Shown: positions 7,736-13,972, counted from the stretch's first letter. The stretch: DNA of 34,017 bases from Thermanaeromonas sp. (GCF_021890735.1 NZ_JAKKUR010000016.1:1-34017), one strand, 5' to 3'. The notes: generated from the sequence alone by a model not told the origin. A program made the numbers and translations.

Positions 7736-7765
7736 TTCACAAAGTCGGTGGCTTTATGTTATAAT
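7736..7765 (+). promoter_or_regulatory. Sigma-A promoter for the 57-residue protein gene
   Basis: TTCACA (7736-7741, one mismatch to TTGACA), an 18-bp spacer and a perfect TATAAT (7760-7765) are present. The start point would be near 7772, giving a leader of about 67 nt. This is one of the strongest vegetative-type promoters in the window, and the only gene it can serve is the small one at 7839. Confidence 0.72.
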
Positions 7766-7838
7766 AGAGTGGAAAGAAAAAACACATACTTAATTTAGCT
7801 GCGTACTAATTAAATTCAGGGAAAGGGGGTAACCTCGG

Positions 7839-8012
7839 GTGAAGGACATCCAGCGCAGCCTCCTCCGCGAAAGAAGAGCCCTCCTCGAGCAGTGGGTACA
7901 TGCTCCTCAGAAGGACCGGGCGGAAATCCTGGTCCGTATAATGGATATTGACGAGCAGATCGAGGCCGCCAAAAGCAAGCAGCCCCGCCTACCCAAGAAG
8001 AAGGTGGTCTAA
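7839..8012 (+). CDS. Small charged protein, 57 residues, unrecognised
   Basis: A GTG at 7839 is preceded by a good ribosome binding site (AAAGGGGGT, 8 nt away) and opens a 57-codon frame. It reads VKDIQRSLLRERRALL, then helix-forming residues ending in IMDIDEQIEAAKSKQ, and a basic tail PRLPKKKVV. The composition suggests two amphipathic helices and a lysine-rich end. There are no cysteines, membrane segment or signal peptide. It has its own promoter (7736-7765) and a strong terminator (8026-8076), so it is a single-gene unit, opposite in direction to all neighbours. It does not show the Spo0E phosphatase signature. I do not recognise a family, and the function is unknown. Confidence 0.75.
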   Translation: MKDIQRSLLRERRALLEQWVHAPQKDRAEILVRIMDIDEQIEAAKSKQPRLPKKKVV

Positions 8013-8025
8013 AGAGTACCAAACT

Positions 8026-8076
8026 AAACCTTTAGGCAGCACCGGATACGGTCCGGTTGCTGCCTAAAGGTTTTTT
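8026..8076 (+). terminator. Strong intrinsic terminator after the 57-residue protein gene
   Basis: A 15-bp perfect stem (8026-8040 with 8059-8073; left arm AAACCTTTAGGCAGC) has a further inner ACCGG/CCGGT pairing and runs into six T at 8071-8076. It may also act for the convergent mreB-like gene, which ends at 8087. The T-run on the minus side is interrupted. Confidence 0.9.
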
Positions 8077-8086
8077 GGGGGCTTCT

Positions 8087-9112
8087 TCAAGGCTGCTTTT
8101 TGCGGGTCAGGCGTCCTAAAGTGTCAAGCATAGACAAGGCCTTCCCCGTACCCTTAGCTACGCAAAGTATGGGTTCTTCGGCTATGTATACGGGCAGCCC
8201 CGTCTCTTCGCTTAAGAGCCTGTCCAAACCGTGAAGAAGGCTTCCCCCGCCGGTCATAACAATGCCCTTGTCCAAGAGGTCTGCGGCCAGCTCCGGGGGA
8301 GTCCGCTCTAAGACTTCCTTGACCGCTCCCACTACCCGCCAGAGGGGATCCTGGATGGCCTCGTAAACCTCCTCTGAAGTGACCGTCACGGTCCGGGGAA
8401 GACCGGTTACCAGGTCCCGGCCCCGCACGTTCATTTGGCGGGGTTCAGTCTTAGAGCTTAAATGGGCCGTGCCTATATGTATCTTGAGTTCTTCCGCCGT
8501 CCGCTCCCCTATCATGAGATTTTTTTCCCGCCGCAAGTAGCGAATTATGGCCTCGTCGAATTTGTCCCCCGCCACTTTAAGGGAGTTGCTGCAAACTATA
8601 CCTCCCAGGGATAACACCGCTATGTCGGTGGTACCTCCCCCTATATCCACCACCATGGAGCCGCTCGGCTCGGAGATCTCCAGCCCTGCGCCCAGGGCTG
8701 CTGCCAGGGGTTCCTCTATAAGATAGGCTTCTTTGGCCCCTGCCTGAAGGGCGGCCTGGCGTACGGCCCGCTCCTCCACGTCGGTAACCTGGGCAGGTAT
8801 ACATATCATGACCCGGGGCTTGATCCAACCCTGGCGGCCCCCGCAAGCTTTGGTAATAAAATAGCGGAGCATACGCTCCGTACTGTCATAATCGGCGATA
8901 ACCCCTTCCTTCAAGGGACGCAAGGCGATGATATTACCCGGCGTGCGCCCGAGCATCTTCCTGGCTTCTTCCCCCACAGCAATGAGGCGGCCGCTGTCCC
9001 GGTCTATGGCTACCACCGAAGGTTCATCAAGTACGATACCCCGCCCGGGAACGTAGACCTGTACCGTAGCCGTCCCCAGATCTATACCTAAATCATGGTT
9101 TAATCCCAGCAT
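8087..9112 (-). CDS. mbl: MreB/Mbl family actin-like rod-shape protein
   Basis: This 341-residue protein polymerises on the inner membrane and guides the elongation machinery of the cell wall. Actin-fold motifs are clear: LGIDLGTATVQVYV (phosphate 1, residues 8-21), VVDIGGGTTDIAVLSLGG (phosphate 2, 154-171), LIEEPLAAALGAGL (131-144) and IVMTGGGSLLHGLD (adenosine). Its position directly downstream of spoIIID matches the conserved spoIIID-mbl pair of Bacilli and Clostridia, so Mbl is preferred over MreB, though sequence alone does not separate paralogs well. AGGAGG lies about 14 nt before the ATG. The gene probably shares a transcript with spoIIID. Confidence 0.9.
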   Translation of the reverse strand: MLGLNHDLGIDLGTATVQVYVPGRGIVLDEPSVVAIDRDSGRLIAVGEEARKMLGRTPGNIIALRPLKEGVIADYDSTERMLRYFITKACGGRQGWIKPRVMICIPAQVTDVEERAVRQAALQAGAKEAYLIEEPLAAALGAGLEISEPSGSMVVDIGGGTTDIAVLSLGGIVCSNSLKVAGDKFDEAIIRYLRREKNLMIGERTAEELKIHIGTAHLSSKTEPRQMNVRGRDLVTGLPRTVTVTSEEVYEAIQDPLWRVVGAVKEVLERTPPELAADLLDKGIVMTGGGSLLHGLDRLLSEETGLPVYIAEEPILCVAKGTGKALSMLDTLGRLTRKKQP

Positions 9113-9171
9113 GTCTATCCCGGTTGTCCTCCTCTCCCCCGGCCTGATGGATAAGGCTGGCCTAGTTGGTA

Positions 9172-9453
9172 TTATTCTGCAACCGGAGGAGAAATCCTTC
9201 TTTGTCGCCTTTCCTGATATTTTCTACGGGTAGCCTCCCCGCCCCTTAAATGCCGCTCCGCCTTGTTTTGGTCCAGAACCTGGCGTACCTTGGTGGCCAG
9301 TTCCTCATCAAGCCGCGGCAGGCGCTCGGTCATATCCTTGTGTACCGTACTTTTACTAACCTTAAAAACAGAAGCCGCCTGCCGTACAGTACAGTTATAC
9401 TGCACGAGGTAGGCGGCTATTTTCAGCACCCGCTCGCGGATATGGTCCTGCAT
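9172..9453 (-). CDS. spoIIID: Sporulation transcription factor SpoIIID
   Basis: This is a 93-residue DNA-binding protein that, in the mother cell, switches expression from the sigma-E to the sigma-K programme. The helix-turn-helix is seen at residues 22-41 (TVRQAASVFKVSKSTVHKDM), following the typical start HIRERVLKIAAYLV. A basic C-terminal part (RRKYQERRQRR) matches the second DNA-contact region of the family. The ATG at 9453 has a strong GGGGAGG site, but that site lies wholly inside an inverted repeat (9457-9504). The gene sits between spoIIQ and mbl as in other sporulating Clostridia. No sigma-E promoter could be recognised with confidence. Confidence 0.95.
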   Translation of the reverse strand: MQDHIRERVLKIAAYLVQYNCTVRQAASVFKVSKSTVHKDMTERLPRLDEELATKVRQVLDQNKAERHLRGGEATRRKYQERRQRRISPPVAE

Positions 9454-9456
9454 GGA

Positions 9457-9504
9457 GCAGCCTCCCCTATTCCAAATCCCCTATAAATTTTATTGGGAGG
9501 CTGC
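9457..9504 (-). promoter_or_regulatory. Inverted repeat that would hide the spoIIID ribosome binding site
   Basis: On the message strand GCAGCCTCCC (9504-9495) is perfectly complementary to GGGAGGCTGC (9466-9457), with a 28-nt loop. The right arm contains nearly all of the spoIIID Shine-Dalgarno sequence and ends 3 nt before the ATG. T bases precede the stem rather than follow it, so it is not an intrinsic terminator for spoIIQ. Translational control is inferred, not shown. Confidence 0.55.
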
Positions 9505-9519
9505 CCAAAAAAGACCAGG

Positions 9520-10251
9520 TTATTGCAGGTAAGGTGCGGGGTCGAGGGCTTGCCCGTTCTTCTTCACTTCAAAATGAAGGTGAACGGAGCCGGAAGCCTC
9601 GGCACGGCCGGGCTGGCCTAAAGTCCCCAGCACATCCCCTGCTTTGACCTTGCTACCCTTGGTAACTTTAACAGAGTCTAAATGGGCGTAGACAACTTGA
9701 TAACCGTTGCCCGCATCCACCACCAGCCGGTAGCGCCAGTCATCACTGTACTCGACCAACGAGACCGTCCCCGGGGTGGCCGCCCGGACCTCTTCACCCG
9801 GCCGCCCTTCCAAATCTATACCGGGGTGAAAGCGGAAATCACCGAAGGTCGGGGACCATGCAAAGCCGAAAGAAACCACCGTTTTGCCCGGTAAGGGCCG
9901 GCTTAAGGTTAACCCTTCTCCTTTGGCCGCCGTTTCTTCTCCGGAAGCATCCCCGGGTGTGGCTTGAGCCGGGTAAGCCCCCGTTGTATCTTTTAACTCC
10001 GGCGGTACGGTTTCCGACCCGCTTAAGCTCTCCCGGGGCTGGGGCTGTACGGGGGCTTTTTCGGAACTTTCTATGGGTAGCGGCTCTACCTTGACCTTCC
10101 CTTGGAATACGGATCTATTGGTTATCAGATAATAAGTTCCCGCCAGCAGGAAGGCCAGCACAACTAGGTAAAGCGCTCTTCCCCGTAAGATCCGCCCTAT
10201 CTGGCCCAGGTGGGCAACCCTTTCCTTTAAAAGTTTAAGGAAATTCTCCAT
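9520..10251 (-). CDS. spoIIQ: SpoIIQ-type M23 (LytM) family engulfment protein
   Basis: The protein has 243 residues from the ATG at 10251. One membrane segment (about 26-45) is followed by a low-complexity linker and a C-terminal LytM domain. In sporulation SpoIIQ is made in the forespore and pairs across the intermembrane space with mother-cell SpoIIIAH. All LytM zinc residues are present: FHPGIDLEG (His142, Asp146), YAHLDS (His190) and SVHLHFEV. It may therefore be an active endopeptidase, as in clostridia, unlike the degenerate B. subtilis protein. A GTG nine bases upstream is possible, but GAGGTGAGG is placed for the ATG and the sigma-F-like promoter leaves almost no leader for the GTG. 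It follows spoIID, the usual clostridial order. Confidence 0.9.
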   Translation of the reverse strand: MENFLKLLKERVAHLGQIGRILRGRALYLVVLAFLLAGTYYLITNRSVFQGKVKVEPLPIESSEKAPVQPQPRESLSGSETVPPELKDTTGAYPAQATPGDASGEETAAKGEGLTLSRPLPGKTVVSFGFAWSPTFGDFRFHPGIDLEGRPGEEVRAATPGTVSLVEYSDDWRYRLVVDAGNGYQVVYAHLDSVKVTKGSKVKAGDVLGTLGQPGRAEASGSVHLHFEVKKNGQALDPAPYLQ

Positions 10252-10268
10252 GAGCCTCACCTCGGCCA

Positions 10269-10298
10269 GATTCTACCCCATTTTTTACCTTTTTATAC
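10269..10298 (-). promoter_or_regulatory. Sigma-F-like promoter of spoIIQ
   Basis: On the minus strand GTATA (10294-10298) is followed after exactly 15 bp by GGGTAGAATC (10269-10278). The sigma-F consensus is GYWTA-N15-GGNRANANTW. The -35 matches fully and the -10 differs at two constrained positions. Spacing from the -10 to the ATG at 10251 gives a leader of about 12 nt that just contains the ribosome binding site. Sigma-F control of spoIIQ is known in B. subtilis. Confidence 0.68.
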
Positions 10299-10325
10299 GT
10301 ATTTAATCCTTTGTCCTTTATTAAG

Positions 10326-11306
10326 CTACCTTTTTTCTACCTTCACGCCCCGGTAGTAATGGTATAAAATGTCCAGGAAATTTTTCCCTTCCTTGGCCAT
10401 CCCGTTGGCACCGTACTGGCTTAAGCCCACCCCGTGCCCGTTGCCCACGCTTATGAAGGTGATACGGTCCCCCTCCACCTGCCAGGTAAAATCGGTAGAA
10501 CTCAAGCCTAAAAGTTGCCTAAGCTCCGTCCCTTTAAAGGTTTTGTCTCCGATGCGTATGGTTTTAACCCTACCCGTAGGGGTATACTCCTCCACCTTGA
10601 TGGCTTGCCCCCGGGGCGGGGTCAGAGCGGCAGCGGGAACCGCCGAAAGGTTTACCCCTAGCTTCTGGTCCAGCTCGGCCAGGGTAAAGGTTACCGTATT
10701 GCGGAAGCGCGGGGATTCCCGGTCCCAGGGCGAAAGGACGCTCCGGAGATAGGGTATATCATAACCCCATACGGCTTCCGCGCTCTCCGTCCTTCCCCCG
10801 CTGTTGGAGTGGTACACCGGTATTATGAGTTCCCCCTGGTAGGTGAGCACCAAACCCTGGGTAGCATCTACGGCCTGGAGGATTTTCCGCTCGTAACGCA
10901 ACCCCTGCCAAAATCCATATCTCTGCCTTAAGGCCCCCTGCGGCACCCAAGCCTGACAGTGGGTGGGGTCTGTACAGAGATCCGCCTGGGGGTGCTTGGG
11001 ATCGGGTTTGGCGCGGGCTTCCTCAATTTTTTTGAGGGTATAGGTTCTGGCCGCCACGGCCTGCGCTTTAAGGGCTTCCATCTCGAATTCGGCAGGCATC
11101 TCCCCTGCCACCACTCCAGCCACATAGGTCTCCAGGGGGAGGGCAATGACTTCGCCCCGGGTGTGATCCAAAAGCCTTACTACTCTTTCTTGGGTTTCTA
11201 CCTCCACGGGGCTTCGCAGCCTCCCCAGCCCTTGGATGATGAGGGAGGGCAGGATAATCACCAGGGCAAAAAGGAGAATCAAGGCAACCCCTAGAAATTT
11301 GCGCAA
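10326..11306 (-). CDS. spoIID: Stage II sporulation protein D, engulfment lytic transglycosylase
   Basis: SpoIID is a membrane-anchored lytic transglycosylase that works with SpoIIM and SpoIIP to drive engulfment. About 326 residues are encoded. A membrane segment (about residues 5-28) is followed by AGVVAGEMPAEFEMEALKAQ, whose Glu69 (in GEMPA) corresponds to the catalytic Glu, then AVAARTYTLKKI. The CTDPTHC pair resembles the zinc-binding cysteines described for the clostridial enzyme. HSNSGGRTESAEAVWG and GHGVGLSQYGANGMA are conserved. Two TTG codons compete: 11312 is almost touching the GGGGGC ribosome binding site, whereas 11306 has normal spacing and is preferred. It is followed by spoIIQ. 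I could not find a convincing sigma-E promoter upstream. Confidence 0.95.
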   Translation of the reverse strand: MRKFLGVALILLFALVIILPSLIIQGLGRLRSPVEVETQERVVRLLDHTRGEVIALPLETYVAGVVAGEMPAEFEMEALKAQAVAARTYTLKKIEEARAKPDPKHPQADLCTDPTHCQAWVPQGALRQRYGFWQGLRYERKILQAVDATQGLVLTYQGELIIPVYHSNSGGRTESAEAVWGYDIPYLRSVLSPWDRESPRFRNTVTFTLAELDQKLGVNLSAVPAAALTPPRGQAIKVEEYTPTGRVKTIRIGDKTFKGTELRQLLGLSSTDFTWQVEGDRITFISVGNGHGVGLSQYGANGMAKEGKNFLDILYHYYRGVKVEKR

Positions 11307-11396
11307 GACCAACGCCCCCTGCTGCTAGGGACTATTTGAGCGCCCTAGGGTTTGTCCTACCCTTATATATACGCCAGCCCAGGCCGGAAAAGAACT

Positions 11397-11780
11397 CTAA
11401 TCGCGGAATTCATGTCCCGGGGGCGGCGGGACGTAAGGAGGGATATCGGTGGCGGGTTTGGCGGGCAAAATTATTTTTTCCCCTGGTCTTATAAGGCCCA
11501 GCTCTTCCCGGGCCATCCGCTCGATGTAGGTATCGCTGTTTAGCTTCTGTATTTCCTCTTTAAGCCGCGCCTGCTCTTCCAGAAGGGCGGCCTTCTGCTG
11601 CCTGTAGAACTCCAATTCCTTTTCTACCTTGTAGAGGCTTATACCCAAATGTAAAAAGGAATAAAAAAGGTAAAGTACAATAAAGAGCAAAAGTACCCGG
11701 CCTACCCGTAAGGGCTGGCGACGGGAGCGCTTCCTTCTTGCCCTCGGCTTAGCGGAAAGGGCTGAAGAAGGTTGCTCCAC
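11397..11780 (-). CDS. divIC: Septum formation initiator, DivIC/FtsL family
   Basis: This is a 127-residue bitopic division protein. A very basic cytoplasmic tail (PRARRKRSRRQPLRVGR) leads to one membrane segment (about 29-46) and a leucine-zipper-like coiled coil (about 50-82, VEKELEFYRQQKAALLEEQ). The end is the conserved YIERMAREELGLIRPGEKI. DivIC forms the FtsL-DivIC-DivIB complex at the septum. Its place after yabP and yabQ reproduces the yabO-yabP-yabQ-divIC order of Bacillus, here with an extra HTH gene between yabQ and divIC. The start is GTG with no strong ribosome binding site. A proline-rich tail follows the domain. Confidence 0.92.
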   Translation of the reverse strand: MEQPSSALSAKPRARRKRSRRQPLRVGRVLLLFIVLYLFYSFLHLGISLYKVEKELEFYRQQKAALLEEQARLKEEIQKLNSDTYIERMAREELGLIRPGEKIILPAKPATDIPPYVPPPPGHEFRD

Positions 11781-11865
11781 GGGAGAATAACACCCGGCAA
11801 GAGAGTAGGGATTGTGAAAAACGGGGCTAAAATGCGGATAGGACTCTTTGAGGGAGGGACGCAGC

Positions 11866-12090
11866 TTAATCCTCTCCTTCTTCTACCGGAAGGCCCAGTA
11901 TTTCGCCCGGAAGGACGATTACGACCTGATAACCCTTGGCCCGGGCCCGGTGGTAAAGGGTGGCCACGCTGCTGGGGCTTAAATTTAGCCGGCGGGCCAC
12001 CTCCTCATTGCTGAGGCCCGATTCTTTCAGGGCTACTACCTGCCTTTCCCGGAAGCTTAGTTTTTCGGCGCCACGAATTTCTATATGCAC
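11866..12090 (-). CDS. Small helix-turn-helix regulator (LuxR / sigma-70 region 4-like)
   Basis: The protein has 74 residues, GTG start at 12090, with GGAGAAGG about 10 nt upstream. The core LSFRERQVVALKESGLSNEE followed by VARRLNLSPSSVATLYHRAR is a four-helix HTH of the LuxR C-terminal / sigma region 4 type. The recognition helix is around SPSSVATLYHRA. There is no receiver or ligand domain, so it is a stand-alone DNA-binding module, followed by a short beta-rich tail (YQVVIVLPGEILGLPV). It lies between yabQ and divIC. Five tandem 11-bp units sit 20-75 bp upstream of its start, suggesting autoregulation or control by another factor. Targets are unknown. Confidence 0.82.
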   Translation of the reverse strand: MHIEIRGAEKLSFRERQVVALKESGLSNEEVARRLNLSPSSVATLYHRARAKGYQVVIVLPGEILGLPVEEGED

Positions 12091-12109
12091 TGAGGAAAGA
12101 CCTTCTCCA

Positions 12110-12164
12110 AGTTTATCTACAGTTTATCTACAGGTTATGTACAATCTATGGACAAATTTGGTAC
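12110..12164. repeat. Five tandem 11-bp units upstream of the HTH gene
   Basis: Plus-strand units are AGTTTATCTAC (12110-12120), an exact copy (12121-12131), AGGTTATGTAC (12132-12142), AATCTATGGAC (12143-12153) and AAATTTGGTAC (12154-12164). The period of 11 puts equal bases on nearly the same helix face. Embedded 9-mers such as TTATCTACA are one base from the DnaA box TTATCCACA. Either an operator array for the adjacent HTH protein or a DnaA-binding cluster would explain it. Confidence 0.65.
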
Positions 12165-12199
12165 TTTTATTATTCGACTGGAGCTGGAAATTTCCTGCT

Positions 12200-12226
12200 T
12201 TAGGACCGTCCTAATTTTTTTAGGAC
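12200..12226. repeat. Three TTAGGAC heptamers (two direct, one inverted)
   Basis: TTAGGAC at 12200-12206, its reverse complement GTCCTAA at 12208-12214 and TTAGGAC again at 12220-12226 lie between yabQ and the HTH gene. The first two form a palindrome around a single C. The second and third can form a hairpin with a five-base loop. There is no T-run in the direction of yabQ transcription, so this is not a normal terminator for that gene. It may be an operator. Confidence 0.45.
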
Positions 12227-12268
12227 CCGGAAGCTTTGACCCTCTTAAGCCCTGCGCCAGTCGTTTCG

Positions 12269-12610
12269 CTAGCTGTTTTTGCGGCGGGGAAGGCGAAGGA
12301 AGGACAGAAGGCGAAAGAACCGGTAGAGCCAGGGCCGTAGGCGGTAGCTACCTTGAGTGTAAAGGAAGGCCCCCAAAGCCCAGGCTACAAAGACGTAGGC
12401 CCGGAGGTCCCCCCAATTTACGTGGAAAAGGACGATAAAGGTAAGCAGGAGAAGGAGCAGCCAAAAAATCAAATCAGCGGCTTGGGTTATGAGGCGGGAA
12501 GGCCGCCAGTAATAACGGCAGACCCGGTAGCAGTCCAGTAAAAAGGCCAGGACTAGCCCCCACCCGGCCAGGGCCGAAAAGGTAAGCCAGGGCTCGTTAT
12601 GCGGGCTCAT
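12269..12610 (-). CDS. yabQ: Spore cortex biosynthesis membrane protein YabQ
   Basis: The protein has 113 residues and several hydrophobic segments (WLTFSALAGWGLVLAFLLD; ADLIFWLLLLLLTFIVLFHV; AYVFVAWALGAFLYTQG) with a basic end. In B. subtilis YabQ is a mother-cell membrane protein needed for cortex formation. The pattern LDCYR plus WLLLLLLTFIVL and the position immediately after yabP identify it. Its start overlaps the end of yabP by 4 bp, indicating translational coupling. The next gene downstream is separated by about 180 bp holding repeat elements, so the yabPQ transcript may end or be re-regulated there. Confidence 0.9.
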   Translation of the reverse strand: MSPHNEPWLTFSALAGWGLVLAFLLDCYRVCRYYWRPSRLITQAADLIFWLLLLLLTFIVLFHVNWGDLRAYVFVAWALGAFLYTQGSYRLRPWLYRFFRLLSFLRLPRRKNS

Positions 12611-12870
12611 TTAAGAATCCGGCGGAGGAAGCTTTTTTTGGCCGCCCCTTCTTCCCGATAATCTAGGGAATTTAGAAAGCCGCTGGCCTCTAAGGTACCG
12701 TTTTCAAGGCTCAAGCTGGATATATTGAAATTCTTGCCTTTGAGAACCAGAATTCCGCGGGTCGTCTCCAGGATTATCTCTTCTTCATCATATCCCATCA
12801 CTTGTACTACTCCGCTGACCGAGATATTCTGGCGATCCGTTACTTCCACCCGGTGCTGGCCCTCTCCCAC
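12607..12870 (-). CDS. yabP: Sporulation protein YabP
   Basis: The protein has 87 residues, GTG start at 12870 with GGGGGGAG at good distance. It contains the YabP/YqfC family core: RQNISVSGVVQVMGYDEEEI, then LVLKGKNFNISSLSLENGTL and GFLNSLDY. Members are small mother-cell proteins linked to spore coat or cortex assembly, with unknown biochemical role. It lies between the second SpoIID-like gene and yabQ. A terminator at 12953-12976 separates it from the gene upstream, so it must have its own promoter; a sigma-E-like candidate is at 12909-12937. The overlap with yabQ indicates a two-gene operon. Confidence 0.92.
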   Translation of the reverse strand: MGEGQHRVEVTDRQNISVSGVVQVMGYDEEEIILETTRGILVLKGKNFNISSLSLENGTLEASGFLNSLDYREEGAAKKSFLRRILK

Positions 12871-12908
12871 TTTTGCTCCCCCCCTTTTATCTTATGGCTT
12901 AAGGAAGG

Positions 12909-12937
12909 GATGTATGTTAAAGAGAAAAGATGTCTTT
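12909..12937 (-). promoter_or_regulatory. Possible sigma-E promoter of yabPQ
   Basis: On the minus strand CATACATC (12909-12916) resembles the sigma-E -10 consensus CATACAHT with one mismatch. Fourteen bp upstream lies AAAGACA (12931-12937), which matches the -35 core HATA at three of four positions. Sigma-E control of yabP is known in B. subtilis. The -35 is weak, so this stays tentative. Confidence 0.38.
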
Positions 12938-12952
12938 ATTAAAAAAGAAAGT

Positions 12953-12976
12953 AAAAAAAGCCTGGTCCTACCAGGC
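12953..12976 (-). terminator. Intrinsic terminator of the SpoIID-like gene
   Basis: On the minus strand GCCTGG and CCAGGC (12976 to 12960) form a stem with a five-base loop TAGGA followed by seven T. The left arm includes the last codons and the loop the TAG stop of the SpoIID-like gene. This closes that unit before yabP. Confidence 0.87.
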
Positions 12977-13915
12977 CTTCTCTATGGTTACGTCTTTGAA
13001 AAAGTACTTTATAATTTCTTCCGGTGACTTACCCTGCTCGGCCAGCGCCCGGGCACCCCACTGGCTCATCCCCACTCCGTGGCCATAACCCTGACCCTTA
13101 AAAATAACCCGCTCACCTCGCACCTCCACCCCGGTTATAAAGGTAGAGCGGAGGCGTTCGCTACCTAGAGCAAGCCGCAGGGCGGGCCCGCTTACGGTTA
13201 ACCCCCCTACCTGGATCTTGGTCGCCCGGCCGGAAGGTCCCTTTTCGGCCACCCGCACGCTTTTGATGGGTCCGGGATCACGACCCGTTATTTTACGGAC
13301 CGCGTCTGCCAGCTCGCTCCTGCTGAACTCAACGCTCCAGGCCTTATCTTGCTGGGGGGCGATGGCCAGCCCGGGGTCTTTTACACTGTGTACGTAAGGC
13401 GCCGCTTCCTGGTGGTAATCCAAACCTTCCGCGGCCGAAGCAGCCGTCTGGGGGCCTCCTGCAGCGTGAAACCAAGCATTGATAAGCCGGCCGTTGGATT
13501 TAACGACTAAACCCCGGGTGCTGTCCACGGCGCGGCGGACGTTATCGTTTATCTTTTCCGGGGCATAGGCCTGAAATTCCTTTACATCGGTAGAAGCGTC
13601 TGTTCCCCTTGCCTTGGCCCCGCCTTCTTCAATCTTCTTTAGGGTAAAGGTGCGGGCCAGGATGGCCTGAGCCGCCAGGGCATTGACGGGCCAGTCGGGG
13701 TCCATTTCGGCCGCCACTACGCCTTTAATGTAATCTTCCATTTTGATACTTTGAGTTTCGCCCGTCTCGTGGAGATATAGAGAGATGGTGGGTTCCTTAC
13801 CTACCATCGGCCGCCGGAAGGCCCGGCCGCCCCGGATAAAGGCTCCTACGGCCACGGCCAAGGCAAGGGCCGCAAGCAAACCGAGGGCAGTCCACTTTCT
13901 AATCCTTTCAGGCAT
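12968..13915 (-). CDS. Second SpoIID/LytB-domain protein, probably forespore-expressed
   Basis: The protein has 315 residues. A single membrane segment (about 7-26, WTALGLLAALALAVAVGAF) precedes a SpoIID domain. GVVAAEMDPDWPVNALAAQA carries the candidate catalytic Glu70. AILARTFTLKKI, WFHAAGGPQTAASAAEG and GYGHGVGMSQWGARALAEQG match the family. The cysteine pair of classical SpoIID is absent (TDASTDVKEF instead), so zinc binding is doubtful. It has its own sigma-G-like promoter (13943-13972) and terminator (12953-12976), making it a separate unit inside the rqcP-yabP cluster. B. subtilis has no such gene here. A role in forespore-side peptidoglycan remodelling is inferred from domain and promoter only. 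Confidence 0.9.
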   Translation of the reverse strand: MPERIRKWTALGLLAALALAVAVGAFIRGGRAFRRPMVGKEPTISLYLHETGETQSIKMEDYIKGVVAAEMDPDWPVNALAAQAILARTFTLKKIEEGGAKARGTDASTDVKEFQAYAPEKINDNVRRAVDSTRGLVVKSNGRLINAWFHAAGGPQTAASAAEGLDYHQEAAPYVHSVKDPGLAIAPQQDKAWSVEFSRSELADAVRKITGRDPGPIKSVRVAEKGPSGRATKIQVGGLTVSGPALRLALGSERLRSTFITGVEVRGERVIFKGQGYGHGVGMSQWGARALAEQGKSPEEIIKYFFKDVTIEKAW

Positions 13916-13942
13916 AGCCTCCCACCCCTAATCTTTTGAAAC

Positions 13943-13972
13943 TAGTATCGTCGTACTCGGGCAGGGCTATGC
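13943..13972 (-). promoter_or_regulatory. Sigma-G-like promoter of the second SpoIID gene
   Basis: On the minus strand GCATA (13968-13972) fits the sigma-G -35 GHATR. After exactly 18 bp comes GATACTA (13943-13949), which fits the -10 CATNHTA except for the first, less conserved base. It overlaps the last codons of rqcP. The start point near 13936 would leave a short leader with GGGAGG before the ATG at 13915. Confidence 0.65.

Noticed and set aside
9505-9519. T-run next to the spoIIID hairpin as a terminator of spoIIQ
   Set aside because: On the transcribed strand the T bases lie before the stem, not after it, so it does not have the order of an intrinsic terminator.
12110-12164. The tandem 11-bp units as a CRISPR array
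   Set aside because: Units are contiguous without spacers and far shorter than CRISPR repeats.
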